Below are positions 7,445 to 17,093 of a stretch of DNA of 49,356 nucleotides, piece by piece; positions within the stretch are counted from its first letter, which is position 1; every line of letters starts with the position of its first letter. Under the pieces are notes generated by a model. It did not search any database, was not told where the DNA came from, and saw only the letters and a program-made list of their open reading frames with translations. The stretch is taken from assembly GCA_964539785.1 (NCBI GenBank), contig CAZIJQ010000011.1, positions 1-49,356 of the forward strand, in the 5' to 3' direction. The position numbers and the translations under genes were made by a program. This stretch comes from JABMPO01 sp964539785. GTDB taxonomy: Bacteria; Fidelibacterota; Marinisomatia; Marinisomatales; TCS56.

Positions 7445-8632
7445 ATGTCACGAGTTAATAAAATTATACTTTCCGTTGCCTGTGGGTCTCACCTATCGGT
7501 TCATGCCCTGATGCTGATCGTGCCCAGTGTATTATTGGCATTGAAAGCTGAATTTTCCGTCGGGCTCGATACGCTGGGAATGATTGTTGCCGCCGGATCA
7601 TTTATGTTTGGTTTTGGAGCAATATTTGCCGGATTGCTGGAAAAACGGGTTGGTGGTCGGAATCTAATTATTGTCTATCAATTGGGCTCAATCCTGGCAG
7701 TTATTATCATAATTGCTGCCAAATCTTTATTAACGCTGACAACTGGAATAATCATCCTGGGTGCTTTCTCAAGTCTCTACCACCCAGCCGGTCTAACAAT
7801 GTTGTCGCGGCGGTTACCAAACCTGAGTAAGGGGTTAGGTTATCACGGCGTGGCCGGATCAATCGGGCTGGCTACCGGACCGTTACTGGCGGCATCATTT
7901 ACTATGCTTTATTCGTGGCGGGCGGCCTTTGGTGCATTGGCAATAGTTAATTTATTACTGGCTCTGATAACAATTTTTTTAATCCCCGGTAACCGATCCG
8001 GATCTGAACCGGTCGTTGATGCCCAAAATACGACCGAAACCAATCGTCCGGCATTGATTTTATATTACTTCATAATAATACTGGTTGGTTTTTCGTTTGC
8101 CGGATTTACTACTTTTATGCCAACTCATTTCGCCATCAATACAACGGCGGTGAGTAAAGTGTTTTCGGATACTGTCCGAGGCGGTTTGTTTACGACAATC
8201 GTATTGCTGGGAGGAATTGTCGGACAATTATATGGTGGTTGGGCTGGCGCACGTTATCAACGGACTAAATTGCTATTTTTTATATTATTGTTAAATGTGC
8301 CATTACTCATGGCCATTGGCTATTTACAGGGATTATTACTGGTTGCAATTTCAATTGTTTTTGGCGCAGTGCATTTCACTTTGCAACCGGTCGGCAATGC
8401 TTTGATTGCTAATTTCACCCATAGCCAATCCCGGGGAATCGGTTATGGTGTCAGCTTTTTCCTGAGTTTTGGCGTTGGGTCCATTGGCGCAGCAATAGGT
8501 GGAATTATTGCCGAAAACTATGGTGTTCAATTTGTTTTTCCCGCTATGGCTCTGATACTGATTCCAGCATTATTTGTAGCAATCAGATTACACAGGATAA
8601 ATTATCAAAGTAAAAAGTCGATACCGGCCTGA
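7445..8632 (+). CDS. Major facilitator superfamily transporter, FSR-like
   Basis: A 395-residue inner-membrane protein with about twelve hydrophobic segments in two halves separated by a short hydrophilic linker near residues 190-205. The segment SSLYHPAGLTMLSRRLP followed by GYHGVAGSIGLATGP resembles the fosmidomycin-resistance (Fsr) branch of drug exporters. I place the start at ATG 7445; an in-frame TTG at 7415 would put translation inside the terminator loop. There is no clear ribosome site. The substrate is unknown. selA follows 44 bases later, with no evident functional link. Confidence 0.82.
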   Translation: MSRVNKIILSVACGSHLSVHALMLIVPSVLLALKAEFSVGLDTLGMIVAAGSFMFGFGAIFAGLLEKRVGGRNLIIVYQLGSILAVIIIIAAKSLLTLTTGIIILGAFSSLYHPAGLTMLSRRLPNLSKGLGYHGVAGSIGLATGPLLAASFTMLYSWRAAFGALAIVNLLLALITIFLIPGNRSGSEPVVDAQNTTETNRPALILYYFIIILVGFSFAGFTTFMPTHFAINTTAVSKVFSDTVRGGLFTTIVLLGGIVGQLYGGWAGARYQRTKLLFFILLLNVPLLMAIGYLQGLLLVAISIVFGAVHFTLQPVGNALIANFTHSQSRGIGYGVSFFLSFGVGSIGAAIGGIIAENYGVQFVFPAMALILIPALFVAIRLHRINYQSKKSIPA

Positions 8633-8676
8633 TTACATTTCGATTGTATTTCTATTAAAATAATCGGAATTTCAGA

Positions 8677-10047
8677 ATGTCAATGTCGGAAAACCAATAT
8701 AAACATATCCCGTCAGTCTCAGAACTGCTACAAGCTTTGCCCGCTTGTAATTTACCCCATCAATATATGTTGGCTCTAATTCAAGCGCGACTACAGAATT
8801 ATCGAGCCGCAGCGAAAAGCAATGATGTGTTACCGGATCGTAAGACAATTATATCTGAACTAATTGAATATATACGAATTAAAGATCAACCGAGTTTACG
8901 GAATGTAATAAATGGTACCGGTGTTGTTCTCCATACCGGACTGGGCAGATCCCCGATTGGCGCCGATATAATTTTGGCGGTGACAGAAAGGCTCACAGGT
9001 TATGTTAATCTTGAGCTTGATCTGGTCAGCGGGGGGCGGGGCGAACGGAATGACCACGTGGCACCCATCTTATCTGCCATAGTGGGAGCGGAAGATAGTA
9101 TTGTTGTTAATAATAATGCCGCTGCGGTATTGTTGACGCTGAACACTTTGGCCGAAGGAAAAGAAGTACTCGTGTCCCGGGGGCAACTGGTCGAGATTGG
9201 GGGATCATTTCGGATACCGGATGTTATTGCTAAAAGCGGCTGTCGAATGGTTGAGGTCGGCACTACTAATCGCACCCATTTGCGGGATTATGAATCAGCC
9301 ATTAATTCTGATACTGCGGTTCTCCTGTGGGCTCATACCAGTAATTTTGTCGTCCAGGGTTTTACTGCTGAAGTGAGTCTGGCGGAACTCGTAAAGCTGG
9401 GCCAAAAACATTCAATTCCAGTCGTGGCTGATCTGGGCAGTGGCGCGTTACTGAATTTAGCAAACGCAGAATTGCCACCGGAAATTCTGGTGGCGGATGT
9501 AATTGCCAAGGGTGTTGATATTGTGACGTTCTCCGGCGATAAATTGTTGGGTGGACCCCAGGCCGGTTTAATTACGGGTAAGCGGGACTCGATTACGAGA
9601 ATTCATTCCAATCCGATTTACCGGGCTGTTCGCTGCGATAAATTTATTCTCACTGTGCTGGAAGAAACGCTTAAAACGTTTGGTGATAATTCAGTCAGTA
9701 GCAAGAATCTGGCAAATAATCTTTTACAAACTGATCGATCCCAATTAAGAATAAATGCCGAACAAATAGTTTCTGACCTGCCTTCCGCATTAATCGAAAA
9801 GTTTGGGATTACTATAATTGAATCTGTTGTGGAAGCCGGTAGTGGATCATTACCAATAGCTCAAATACCTAGTATTGCTTTGCAGTTTAATCCGCGCAAA
9901 ATGAAAGTGACCGAGCTCGCACAAAAATTGCGAAATGGAAAAATACCGGTTGTTGGTTACATAAAAGATAATCGTTTTTACATTGATTTAAAAGCTGTCC
10001 TGCCAAGTCAGATATCCCTGGTGGCGGCAACTATAGCTGAGGTGTAG
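8677..10047 (+). CDS. selA: L-seryl-tRNA(Sec) selenium transferase
   Basis: A 456-residue PLP enzyme that converts Ser-tRNA(Sec) to Sec-tRNA(Sec) using selenophosphate. Signatures include VINGTGVVLHTGLGR, VNNNAAAVLL, EVLVSRGQLVEIGGSFRIP and the PLP lysine Lys289 in TFSGDKLLGGPQAG. Length and domain order match the bacterial family. selB begins two bases after its stop, the classical pairing. selD and the tRNA-Sec gene are not in the window and must lie elsewhere for the pathway to work. Confidence 0.97.
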   Translation: MSMSENQYKHIPSVSELLQALPACNLPHQYMLALIQARLQNYRAAAKSNDVLPDRKTIISELIEYIRIKDQPSLRNVINGTGVVLHTGLGRSPIGADIILAVTERLTGYVNLELDLVSGGRGERNDHVAPILSAIVGAEDSIVVNNNAAAVLLTLNTLAEGKEVLVSRGQLVEIGGSFRIPDVIAKSGCRMVEVGTTNRTHLRDYESAINSDTAVLLWAHTSNFVVQGFTAEVSLAELVKLGQKHSIPVVADLGSGALLNLANAELPPEILVADVIAKGVDIVTFSGDKLLGGPQAGLITGKRDSITRIHSNPIYRAVRCDKFILTVLEETLKTFGDNSVSSKNLANNLLQTDRSQLRINAEQIVSDLPSALIEKFGITIIESVVEAGSGSLPIAQIPSIALQFNPRKMKVTELAQKLRNGKIPVVGYIKDNRFYIDLKAVLPSQISLVAATIAEV

Positions 10048-10049
10048 TT

Positions 10050-11924
10050 TTGGCGCAGTTGGTGATTGGAACTGCCGGTCATATTGACCATGGGAAAACC
10101 GCGTTGGTTAAAGCTCTGACCGGAATCGATACTGATCGTCTGGAAGAAGAAATAGCACGGGGTATGACTATTGATTTGGGGTTTGCCTTTCTATCGGATC
10201 AAGTGACAATAATTGATGTTCCCGGCCACGAGCGCTTCATTCGCAATATGGTTGCCGGTGTTTCCACGATCCATCTGGCTTTGCTGATCATCGCTGCTGA
10301 TGATGGGATTATGCCTCAGACAATCGAACATTTCAATATCCTGAAAATTCTGGGAGTACCGCAGGGTATTATCGCACTGACTAAAACCGATCTGGTCAAT
10401 GATGAGGAATGGTTAGAGCTAATTGAGGCGGAAATTGAGGAACTGGTGGCCGGTAGCTTTCTGGAATCTGCACCAATTATTCGCACTGCTGCACCAACGG
10501 AGTTTGGAATTGAGGAATTGCGTCAAACCATAATTCAGGAATCTCAACAGGCTCTACAGGTCCGGGATCGCGGATTCTTCCGGCATCAGGTTGACCGAGT
10601 ATTTATCAAGAAAGGATTCGGGGCCGTGGTTACTGGAACAGTCATTTCCGGCACGACAAAACCCGGCGCTGAATTAAGAATCCAACCCGGCGATATAAAG
10701 ACTAAAATCCGCAGTATACAAAGCCACGGAAAGGAAGTTGACGAAGTGCGTTTGGGCGATCGGGCTGCAATAAATCTATCCGGAACCGATCTGGAAATGA
10801 TTCGACGGGGTAGCGAACTGGTGGAGACCGGTTGGCTGAAGGAAACCAAAACCCTGATTGCCCAGGTGGAAATTTTAGCCGATACCCGTTGGGAATTGAA
10901 ACATCAACAGCGTGTTCATGTGCATATTGGTACGACCGAATTATTAGGTCGGATAGCTCTGCTGAAAGGGAATCGGTTGAAACCCGGAGCGACGGGTAAT
11001 ATCATTGTTTTCTGCGAGGAACCGGTAGTTGCGGCAATGGATGATCGATTCGTATTCCGATCTTATTCGCCGATGGAAACCATCGGTGGGGGCATCATAA
11101 TCGATCCCGCGCCCGATTTAAAGGGCCGACAATTGCGGGATTGGGGAAAAACTCTTGCACCGGAACCCAAAACGCGTTTTCGACAATTTATCAATAATAG
11201 CCGGAAAAACCCGCAATCCCTAGATCAGTGGTCAAGACGTTTTAATACCGGTACGGACACCATATCATCGTGGATAAAAGAATTGGATCTGGCGAAAATA
11301 CCGGACAAAGAATTGCTTTTTGATCCCAACGATAAACTGATTGATCAATTTGAAATTCTGGAATATTTGAAGGTTTTTCACAAAAAAAATCCCTACCGAA
11401 AATTGTTGAGCCGGGAAGCGGTTCGCAATGAGTTGGGCATTAGTCAAGCTTGGTTCGATTTCTTGGTCGCTGACTTGATTGCCGCCGGAAAAGTAGCCCG
11501 AGCACAAGCTGGTATCGCATTATCAGAGCATGAGATTAACCTCAAACCGGAGGATCAAAAGTCCGCCGACCAGATTGAAAGATTATTACTGTCTGGGCGA
11601 TTTGCACCGCCATCCCTAACTGATCTGAAAAATGAAACCGGACTCGGCCCTGCAAAAATTCTAGAATTGTTACATATATTAAAAGAAAACGAACTGGCAG
11701 TAGAAATTCAAACCGGATTATGGTATCATATAAGCTGGGTCATCAAACTTGAAACGATCCTGAAAAAATATTTCCAGGAAAATTCGGAATTGCAGGTAGC
11801 CAAATTTAAATCTTTGACCGAAACAACCAGAAAGACTGCAATACCATTGCTGGAGTACTGCGATGCCAACCAATTGACATTCAGAGTAGGTGATTATCGC
11901 GAAGCAGGAAAGAGATTAGCCTGA
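10050..11924 (+). CDS. selB: Selenocysteine-specific elongation factor SelB
   Basis: A 624-residue translation factor that brings Sec-tRNA to UGA codons marked by a SECIS element. The GTPase domain starts at once (GTAGHIDHGKTALVKAL, DVPGHERF, TKTD), followed by EF-Tu-like beta domains and four C-terminal winged helices (about residues 370-624) that bind SECIS RNA. The start is a TTG with GAGGTG five bases upstream; no ATG fits the family N-terminus. Its stop overlaps the mutS ATG by one base. Confidence 0.96.
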   Translation: MAQLVIGTAGHIDHGKTALVKALTGIDTDRLEEEIARGMTIDLGFAFLSDQVTIIDVPGHERFIRNMVAGVSTIHLALLIIAADDGIMPQTIEHFNILKILGVPQGIIALTKTDLVNDEEWLELIEAEIEELVAGSFLESAPIIRTAAPTEFGIEELRQTIIQESQQALQVRDRGFFRHQVDRVFIKKGFGAVVTGTVISGTTKPGAELRIQPGDIKTKIRSIQSHGKEVDEVRLGDRAAINLSGTDLEMIRRGSELVETGWLKETKTLIAQVEILADTRWELKHQQRVHVHIGTTELLGRIALLKGNRLKPGATGNIIVFCEEPVVAAMDDRFVFRSYSPMETIGGGIIIDPAPDLKGRQLRDWGKTLAPEPKTRFRQFINNSRKNPQSLDQWSRRFNTGTDTISSWIKELDLAKIPDKELLFDPNDKLIDQFEILEYLKVFHKKNPYRKLLSREAVRNELGISQAWFDFLVADLIAAGKVARAQAGIALSEHEINLKPEDQKSADQIERLLLSGRFAPPSLTDLKNETGLGPAKILELLHILKENELAVEIQTGLWYHISWVIKLETILKKYFQENSELQVAKFKSLTETTRKTAIPLLEYCDANQLTFRVGDYREAGKRLA

Positions 11925-14527
11925 TGTCCAAACCCGGCAGCAAGGACAAAATGACTCCGCTGATGCGGCAGTATCTGGAAATAAAATCGCAGTATCCCGA
12001 TACGCTGGTATTATTTCGAATGGGTGATTTTTACGAAACGTTTAGCGAAGATGCCAAGATCACTTCCAAGGTGCTGGGGATCGTATTAACAAAACGGTCA
12101 AACGGTGCCGCAGCAGACGTACCGCTGGCGGGATTTCCCTATCATGCATTGGATAATTATTTACACAAACTGGTGACAGCAGGACACCGGGTGGCTATCT
12201 GTGAACAGGTCGAAGATCCTAAACTGGCAAAAGGAATTGTCAGGCGCGAAGTAATTGAGGTGGTTACACCGGGTACGATTACAACGGAAAAGGCGCTGGA
12301 TCTGAAATCGAATCGCTATATTGCGGCTTTAATCCAAAATAATGATATGGCAGGCTATACCATTTTGGACCAGTCCACCGGAGAATTTTACATTGGGGAA
12401 TGTCCCGAATCCAGACTTGCCGAGGCGTTACGTAAGTTTGATCCACGGGAGGTATTGCTGGGCGAGAATGTGAACTGTTCAACCGATCGCTGGTATCGTG
12501 AATTGAACCCTTATGTCACTAGAATTGAGGATTGGTTATTCAATTTTGACCAGGGCTATCGGGTGCTAACGGAACATTTCAAAGTTACATCCTTAAAGGG
12601 TTTCGGCTGTGAGGACCTGGAACTGGGTATTGCAGCAGGCGGAGCGTTGTTTTACCATTTACAACACTCCCTGAATGCTTCCATGACCCATATATCAAGA
12701 TTGCGACCGGTGCCGGAAGCAGGGATAATGGGACTGGATGGGTTTACCATTCGGAATCTTGAAGTTTTTCAATCGTTGGCAACCCAGGGAACCCATGGAA
12801 CTCTGCTTGACATCTTGGATGATACCGTTACTTCCGGTGGCGGACGTCTGTTACGTCAATGGTTGAATCGACCGCTGTATGATATTGATCGATTGAATGC
12901 CCGGCTGGACACGATTGATGGATTTGTTTGCAACGAATCCCAACTTGACCAATTACGGACTTTTCTTCAGCGAATAGCAGACATCGAACGGATTATCGGG
13001 CGCGTGAGTTTGGGAAAAGCTACTCCTAGGGATATTCGTTCGCTGGGGGATAGTCTGGCGTTGATTTCGGAAATCCGTGAATTATTGCAAAGTATAGAAA
13101 ACCCAGCCGTTGGAGCCCTGGCATTACAATTTTCGGATGTGACTGGTATTGTCACTGAGATAGATGAAACAATTGTTAATGAACCCCCAGCTCTGCTGAA
13201 AAATGGTAATTACATTAATGAGGGCTTCAATGCTGAGCTGGACGAATTAAGGCAACTGGCTTTCGGCGGCAAAGAGTGGGTAGCTGGTTTACAAGCCAGC
13301 GAACGGGAGCGAACAGGCATCAATAAACTGAAAATTGGCTATAATCGCGTATTTGGTTATTATATCGAAATTTCCAGAATTCATCAGGATAAGGTACCAG
13401 AGGAATATATTCGCAAGCAGACGCTGGTTAATTCTGAACGCTACATCACACCGGAATTAAAAGAATACGAAGAAAAAATTCTCACCGCTGAGGAAAAGAT
13501 TGCCGAGCTTGAAATCAGCTTATTCAATAAATTATGTCAATCTGTTTTAACGGATGTTGAAAATATCCAATCCTGTGCCTGGTTATTTAATCGACTCGAT
13601 TTATTAGCATCGCTGGCGACAACAGCAATTAGCAATCATTATGTCCGCCCGATTCTGTCGAATGACATCGCTCTTGACATCAAAGGCGGTCGCCATCCCG
13701 TGGTTGAAAAATTACTACCGGTTACTGATCGATTTATTTCCAATGATACGCTGATGAACTTCGAACGAGATCGAATTTTATTGATTACCGGTCCTAATAT
13801 GGCCGGTAAATCCACTTATTTGCGTCAGGTTGGTCTAATCGTTCTCATGGCTCAAATTGGTTCATACGTACCAGCCGATAGTGCAACAATTGGCCTAGTT
13901 GATAAATTGTTTACTCGGGTTGGTGCCAGCGACAATCTGGCCGGGGGCGAAAGTACTTTTCTGGTGGAAATGAATGAGGCGGCAAATATATTAAATAATG
14001 CCACTAGTCATAGCCTGATCATCCTCGATGAAATAGGTCGTGGTACGGCTACTTTTGATGGATTATCCCTGGCCTGGTCGATCACGGAATTTCTACACAA
14101 TACCCCCTCGGTTGCCGCCCGAACCCTGTTTGCCACCCATTATCATGAATTAACCGAACTCGAACATACTCTGGAGCAATTAGTCAATCTACATGTTGCC
14201 GTTGAAGAATTCGGTGATAAAATTGTATTTCTAAGAAAAATTATGCCGGGACCGGGCGATAAAAGCTATGGAATTCATGTGGCCAGGATGGCTGGTCTGC
14301 CAGCTTCAGTATTACAGAGAGCTACTGAAATTCTTAATCACCATATCCAGCAGGATTATATTAATTCGGGAACCAAAACAGTTCCGGAGACGTCCCAACA
14401 GATATCTTTATTCAAACAACAGGAATCGGCCCTTAAACAAGATTTAACTGAATTGAATATCAATACCATAACACCACTGGAAGCTTTGCGCAAATTGGAT
14501 GAATTAAAACAGAAACATGGCCTGTAA
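11924..14527 (+). CDS. mutS: DNA mismatch repair protein MutS
   Basis: An 867-residue MutS1 protein. The mismatch-probing Phe-X-Glu motif is present at Phe36-Tyr37-Glu38 (GDFYETF). The ATPase domain has Walker A GPNMAGKSTYLRQ at about 623-635, Walker B LIILDEIGRGTATFDG and ATHYHEL. It recognises mispairs and recruits MutL, which is not encoded nearby. The ATG overlaps the selB stop, and the PorV-like gene begins 11 bases before the mutS stop, so the three are probably co-transcribed. Confidence 0.98.
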   Translation: MSKPGSKDKMTPLMRQYLEIKSQYPDTLVLFRMGDFYETFSEDAKITSKVLGIVLTKRSNGAAADVPLAGFPYHALDNYLHKLVTAGHRVAICEQVEDPKLAKGIVRREVIEVVTPGTITTEKALDLKSNRYIAALIQNNDMAGYTILDQSTGEFYIGECPESRLAEALRKFDPREVLLGENVNCSTDRWYRELNPYVTRIEDWLFNFDQGYRVLTEHFKVTSLKGFGCEDLELGIAAGGALFYHLQHSLNASMTHISRLRPVPEAGIMGLDGFTIRNLEVFQSLATQGTHGTLLDILDDTVTSGGGRLLRQWLNRPLYDIDRLNARLDTIDGFVCNESQLDQLRTFLQRIADIERIIGRVSLGKATPRDIRSLGDSLALISEIRELLQSIENPAVGALALQFSDVTGIVTEIDETIVNEPPALLKNGNYINEGFNAELDELRQLAFGGKEWVAGLQASERERTGINKLKIGYNRVFGYYIEISRIHQDKVPEEYIRKQTLVNSERYITPELKEYEEKILTAEEKIAELEISLFNKLCQSVLTDVENIQSCAWLFNRLDLLASLATTAISNHYVRPILSNDIALDIKGGRHPVVEKLLPVTDRFISNDTLMNFERDRILLITGPNMAGKSTYLRQVGLIVLMAQIGSYVPADSATIGLVDKLFTRVGASDNLAGGESTFLVEMNEAANILNNATSHSLIILDEIGRGTATFDGLSLAWSITEFLHNTPSVAARTLFATHYHELTELEHTLEQLVNLHVAVEEFGDKIVFLRKIMPGPGDKSYGIHVARMAGLPASVLQRATEILNHHIQQDYINSGTKTVPETSQQISLFKQQESALKQDLTELNINTITPLEALRKLDELKQKHGL

Positions 14528-15584
14528 AATTCAATCTATTGCTGTTTTAATTATACTGTCAGCCTGTACTATCGGAATTAGTTCAGCCGAAACTATTTCA
14601 GTCAGCGATGGCTGGCAGGCTTTCCAAAATGTTAATGATGCCACAACGATTGGTACAGGTGGGTTATCGGCAGTTGGATTCGGAGTGCAGTCTCAGCTTG
14701 GGAATCCCGCTTTGATCAGTAATGAAAAGCTTGATCGGATTATCTATAGCCATCAGAGTCGGTTTGCCGGAATGGTTAACAGCGATTATTTCAGTACAAA
14801 GCTCAGGCTACAGGACAAAATAGTTTTGGGCCTGGCTCTGGTTCATGAAGGTGTTTCGGATATCCCGCTCACGACCGGATTGTTGCTGGACTGGGGGGAA
14901 GATGGATTACCGGGTACTGGTGATGATGGGGAAGGTAATGGATTGCTAGATGAAGGTGAACGTCTTGATGCCCAGGCAATCAGTGATTTTAATCAACGGC
15001 AATTGGGGGTTCACTTAGCGACATTTTTTAATTTTAGAAATAGCACAATTGGTCTTGGTTTCAAGGTGTTAAATCACTCAATCGACAATTATAAAGGCAA
15101 TGGTTTTGGCTTGGATATTGGTTTTATCAGGGAATTACCATCAGCAACCATGGTTGGTTTAACAATCTACGATGTTCTGAATTCCTGGATGGTGTGGGAT
15201 TCCGGTACCATCGAACGTACAGCGCCTTCGATACGAATAGGAATTACTCAATTGGTTCAGCCGAATTTTCTACCATTCAAAATACAATTGATTGGAAACG
15301 GACGCTGGCTGAGCCGCGAAATCGCTGAATCCGATCTTAAAATAGGGGCAACAACAATTGTTTTGAGTTGTGGCATGGAATTGATTTTTAAGGATAAATT
15401 CAACCTGAGATTCAGCCAGGATGAACTTGGATTGGCCGCCGTTGGTCTTGGGTTACAATGGCCCCGGATCAGCATAAATTATGCAAGTCGGTTAGAACCA
15501 GACCGGTCAGGAATCGGGTCGAGTCACTATATCAGTTTTGACTTGGACCCAGCATTGTTAAAACAAATCAGTTCCAGTTTTTGA
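14517..15584 (+). CDS. PorV/PorQ-like outer-membrane barrel protein with an acidic loop
   Basis: A 355-residue exported protein. The first 24 residues are a signal sequence; they also contain LSAC (residues 14-17), which would serve as a lipobox, so both SPase I cleavage after SSA and lipidation are possible. The mature part opens with NDATTIGTGGLSAVGFG and LGNPALIS, the small-residue pattern of the PorV/PorQ (UPF0164-like) family, then alternating beta strands. Residues 125-151 hold an Asp/Gly-rich insert (DWGEDGLPGTGDDGEGNG and LLDEGE) resembling calcium-binding loops. Its partner and exact function are unknown. Confidence 0.65.
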   Translation: MACKIQSIAVLIILSACTIGISSAETISVSDGWQAFQNVNDATTIGTGGLSAVGFGVQSQLGNPALISNEKLDRIIYSHQSRFAGMVNSDYFSTKLRLQDKIVLGLALVHEGVSDIPLTTGLLLDWGEDGLPGTGDDGEGNGLLDEGERLDAQAISDFNQRQLGVHLATFFNFRNSTIGLGFKVLNHSIDNYKGNGFGLDIGFIRELPSATMVGLTIYDVLNSWMVWDSGTIERTAPSIRIGITQLVQPNFLPFKIQLIGNGRWLSREIAESDLKIGATTIVLSCGMELIFKDKFNLRFSQDELGLAAVGLGLQWPRISINYASRLEPDRSGIGSSHYISFDLDPALLKQISSSF

Positions 15585-15624
15585 CACCCTGATAAACGCA
15601 TAGTAAATCAATCAGTTATATTGG

Positions 15625-15642
15625 ATGCAAAAGTATTTGCAT
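15625..15642. promoter_or_regulatory. Perfect inverted repeat upstream of yicC, candidate operator
   Basis: ATGCAAA (15625-15631) and TTTGCAT (15636-15642) form a perfect inverted repeat with a four-base centre, 32 bases before the yicC start. It lies in the only gap (90 bases) before a run of about 16 same-strand genes. A loose TTGGAT / TGTAAT promoter pair flanks it. It could be an operator or an mRNA hairpin. Confidence 0.35.
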
Positions 15643-15674
15643 GTAATTTCAAAGGTTAACAGACAATTAATGAT

Positions 15675-16538
15675 ATGATAATCAGTATGACAGGCTATGG
15701 CAGGGGTACCGCTAATTCCGACGGTGACCGTATTACGGCCGAAGTTAAGGTATTGAATTCACGTTACCTGGATTTGAAACTACGGGGACTGGAGATTGAT
15801 CCGGAACTGGAATTAAAACTCAGTGATCGAATCCGCAATAACCTGATCCGTGGCAGCGTTGTTGTTACTTTTTCATTTGAAAGTGATAGGGGTAGAGCAG
15901 GTCAGCTGCAATTTAATCGCGAGCGCTTTGAATCTATCGAGAAAATCCTGGTTTCAATCCAACGTGAATATGGCCGTCAAATTGACATGTCTGATATACT
16001 GACTGGTTCCGATTTGTTCACAGAAGGAGATGTTTCGCACCTCAATCATCGCATTTTTAATAAAGCCGTCGATAAAGCTCTGGCACAAGTTGAAAATATG
16101 CGGAAGCGGGAAGGGAAAATCCTACAGGAAGATATCGCTAATCGTCTGACAGCAGTAAAAAATATGATGGTCGATATTGAGCAATTTAGCGAAACAAGCG
16201 TTGACGATCGTAAGACCCGGTTGGAAAATCGCCTGAAAGACATCATTGGTAATGTAAAACTGGATGAAAACCGAATTTATCAGGAAATAGCAATTTTGGC
16301 TGATAAATTTGATATCTCCGAGGAGATAACCAGGTTTCGCAGTCATATTGATCAATGCAATACCATGTTTGAAATCGATGAACCGGTTGGTAAAAGACTG
16401 AATTTTTTACTACAGGAAATTGGGCGTGAAATAAATACAATCGGCTCTAAATCCAACCAGGTAGGTATCACTAAAATCGTCGTGGATATTAAAGACCAGC
16501 TTGAGAAAATTCGCGAGCAGGTTCAAAATATATTATGA
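15675..16538 (+). CDS. yicC: YicC-family endoribonuclease
   Basis: A 287-residue protein opening with the family signature SMTGYGRG and ending in FLLQEIGREINTIGSKSNQ followed by KDQLEKIREQVQNIL. YicC proteins are reported to be RNA endonucleases linked to small-RNA decay in E. coli; that role is transferred by homology. The preceding segment VKLDENRIYQEIAILADKFDISEE is strongly conserved. It overlaps gmk by four bases; yicC-gmk-rpoZ is a common order across bacteria. Confidence 0.93.
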   Translation: MIISMTGYGRGTANSDGDRITAEVKVLNSRYLDLKLRGLEIDPELELKLSDRIRNNLIRGSVVVTFSFESDRGRAGQLQFNRERFESIEKILVSIQREYGRQIDMSDILTGSDLFTEGDVSHLNHRIFNKAVDKALAQVENMRKREGKILQEDIANRLTAVKNMMVDIEQFSETSVDDRKTRLENRLKDIIGNVKLDENRIYQEIAILADKFDISEEITRFRSHIDQCNTMFEIDEPVGKRLNFLLQEIGREINTIGSKSNQVGITKIVVDIKDQLEKIREQVQNIL

Positions 16539-17080
16539 AAAATTTCATAGTCGTTTCCGCTCCTTCGGGAGCCGGAAAAACTACTATTTGCCGTGAATTA
16601 CAAAGGCAGCGGCCAGCTGTTCTATTTTCCTTGTCCTGCACAACACGGCCACGACGAAGTATCGAAACCGAAGGATTTGATTATTGTTTTATCTCCGATG
16701 AACAATTCAGATCGATGGTTGAAAACAATGAATTTGCCGAGTTTGAGGAAGTCCATGGCTATTATTATGGAACTCCCAAAAAGATTTTGAAGGATGTAAT
16801 GAAAGCCGGTCAACAAATGCTGTTTGAGGTTGATGTCAAAGGTGCCATGGCCATCAAGTTGTTATTCCCGGCTGAAACAATTGCTGTTTTCATTCTGCCA
16901 CCGGACACAGAATTGCTCCGTGAGCGATTGAGAAAAAGAGGAACTGATAGCGATCAGAGAATTGAAAAACGCTTAGAACGTTTGCCGGTGGAAATCAAAT
17001 ATAAGGATCAGTTCGATCATAGTATTATTAATGATGATATTGATCGCGCTACTAAAGAATTAATCAAGATTATTTCATAA
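16535..17080 (+). CDS. gmk: Guanylate kinase
   Basis: A 181-residue kinase phosphorylating GMP to GDP. The P-loop SAPSGAGKTT is at residues 8-17, followed by SCTTRPRRS, EFEEVHGYYYGTP (the GMP-binding segment) and EVDVKGAMAIK. It is slightly shorter than the usual 200 or so residues at the C-terminus but has all core motifs. It sits between yicC and rpoZ and supplies nucleotides for the rel pathway encoded downstream. Confidence 0.96.
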   Translation: MKNFIVVSAPSGAGKTTICRELQRQRPAVLFSLSCTTRPRRSIETEGFDYCFISDEQFRSMVENNEFAEFEEVHGYYYGTPKKILKDVMKAGQQMLFEVDVKGAMAIKLLFPAETIAVFILPPDTELLRERLRKRGTDSDQRIEKRLERLPVEIKYKDQFDHSIINDDIDRATKELIKIIS

Positions 17081-17093
17081 AGAAGGAGTTGTT

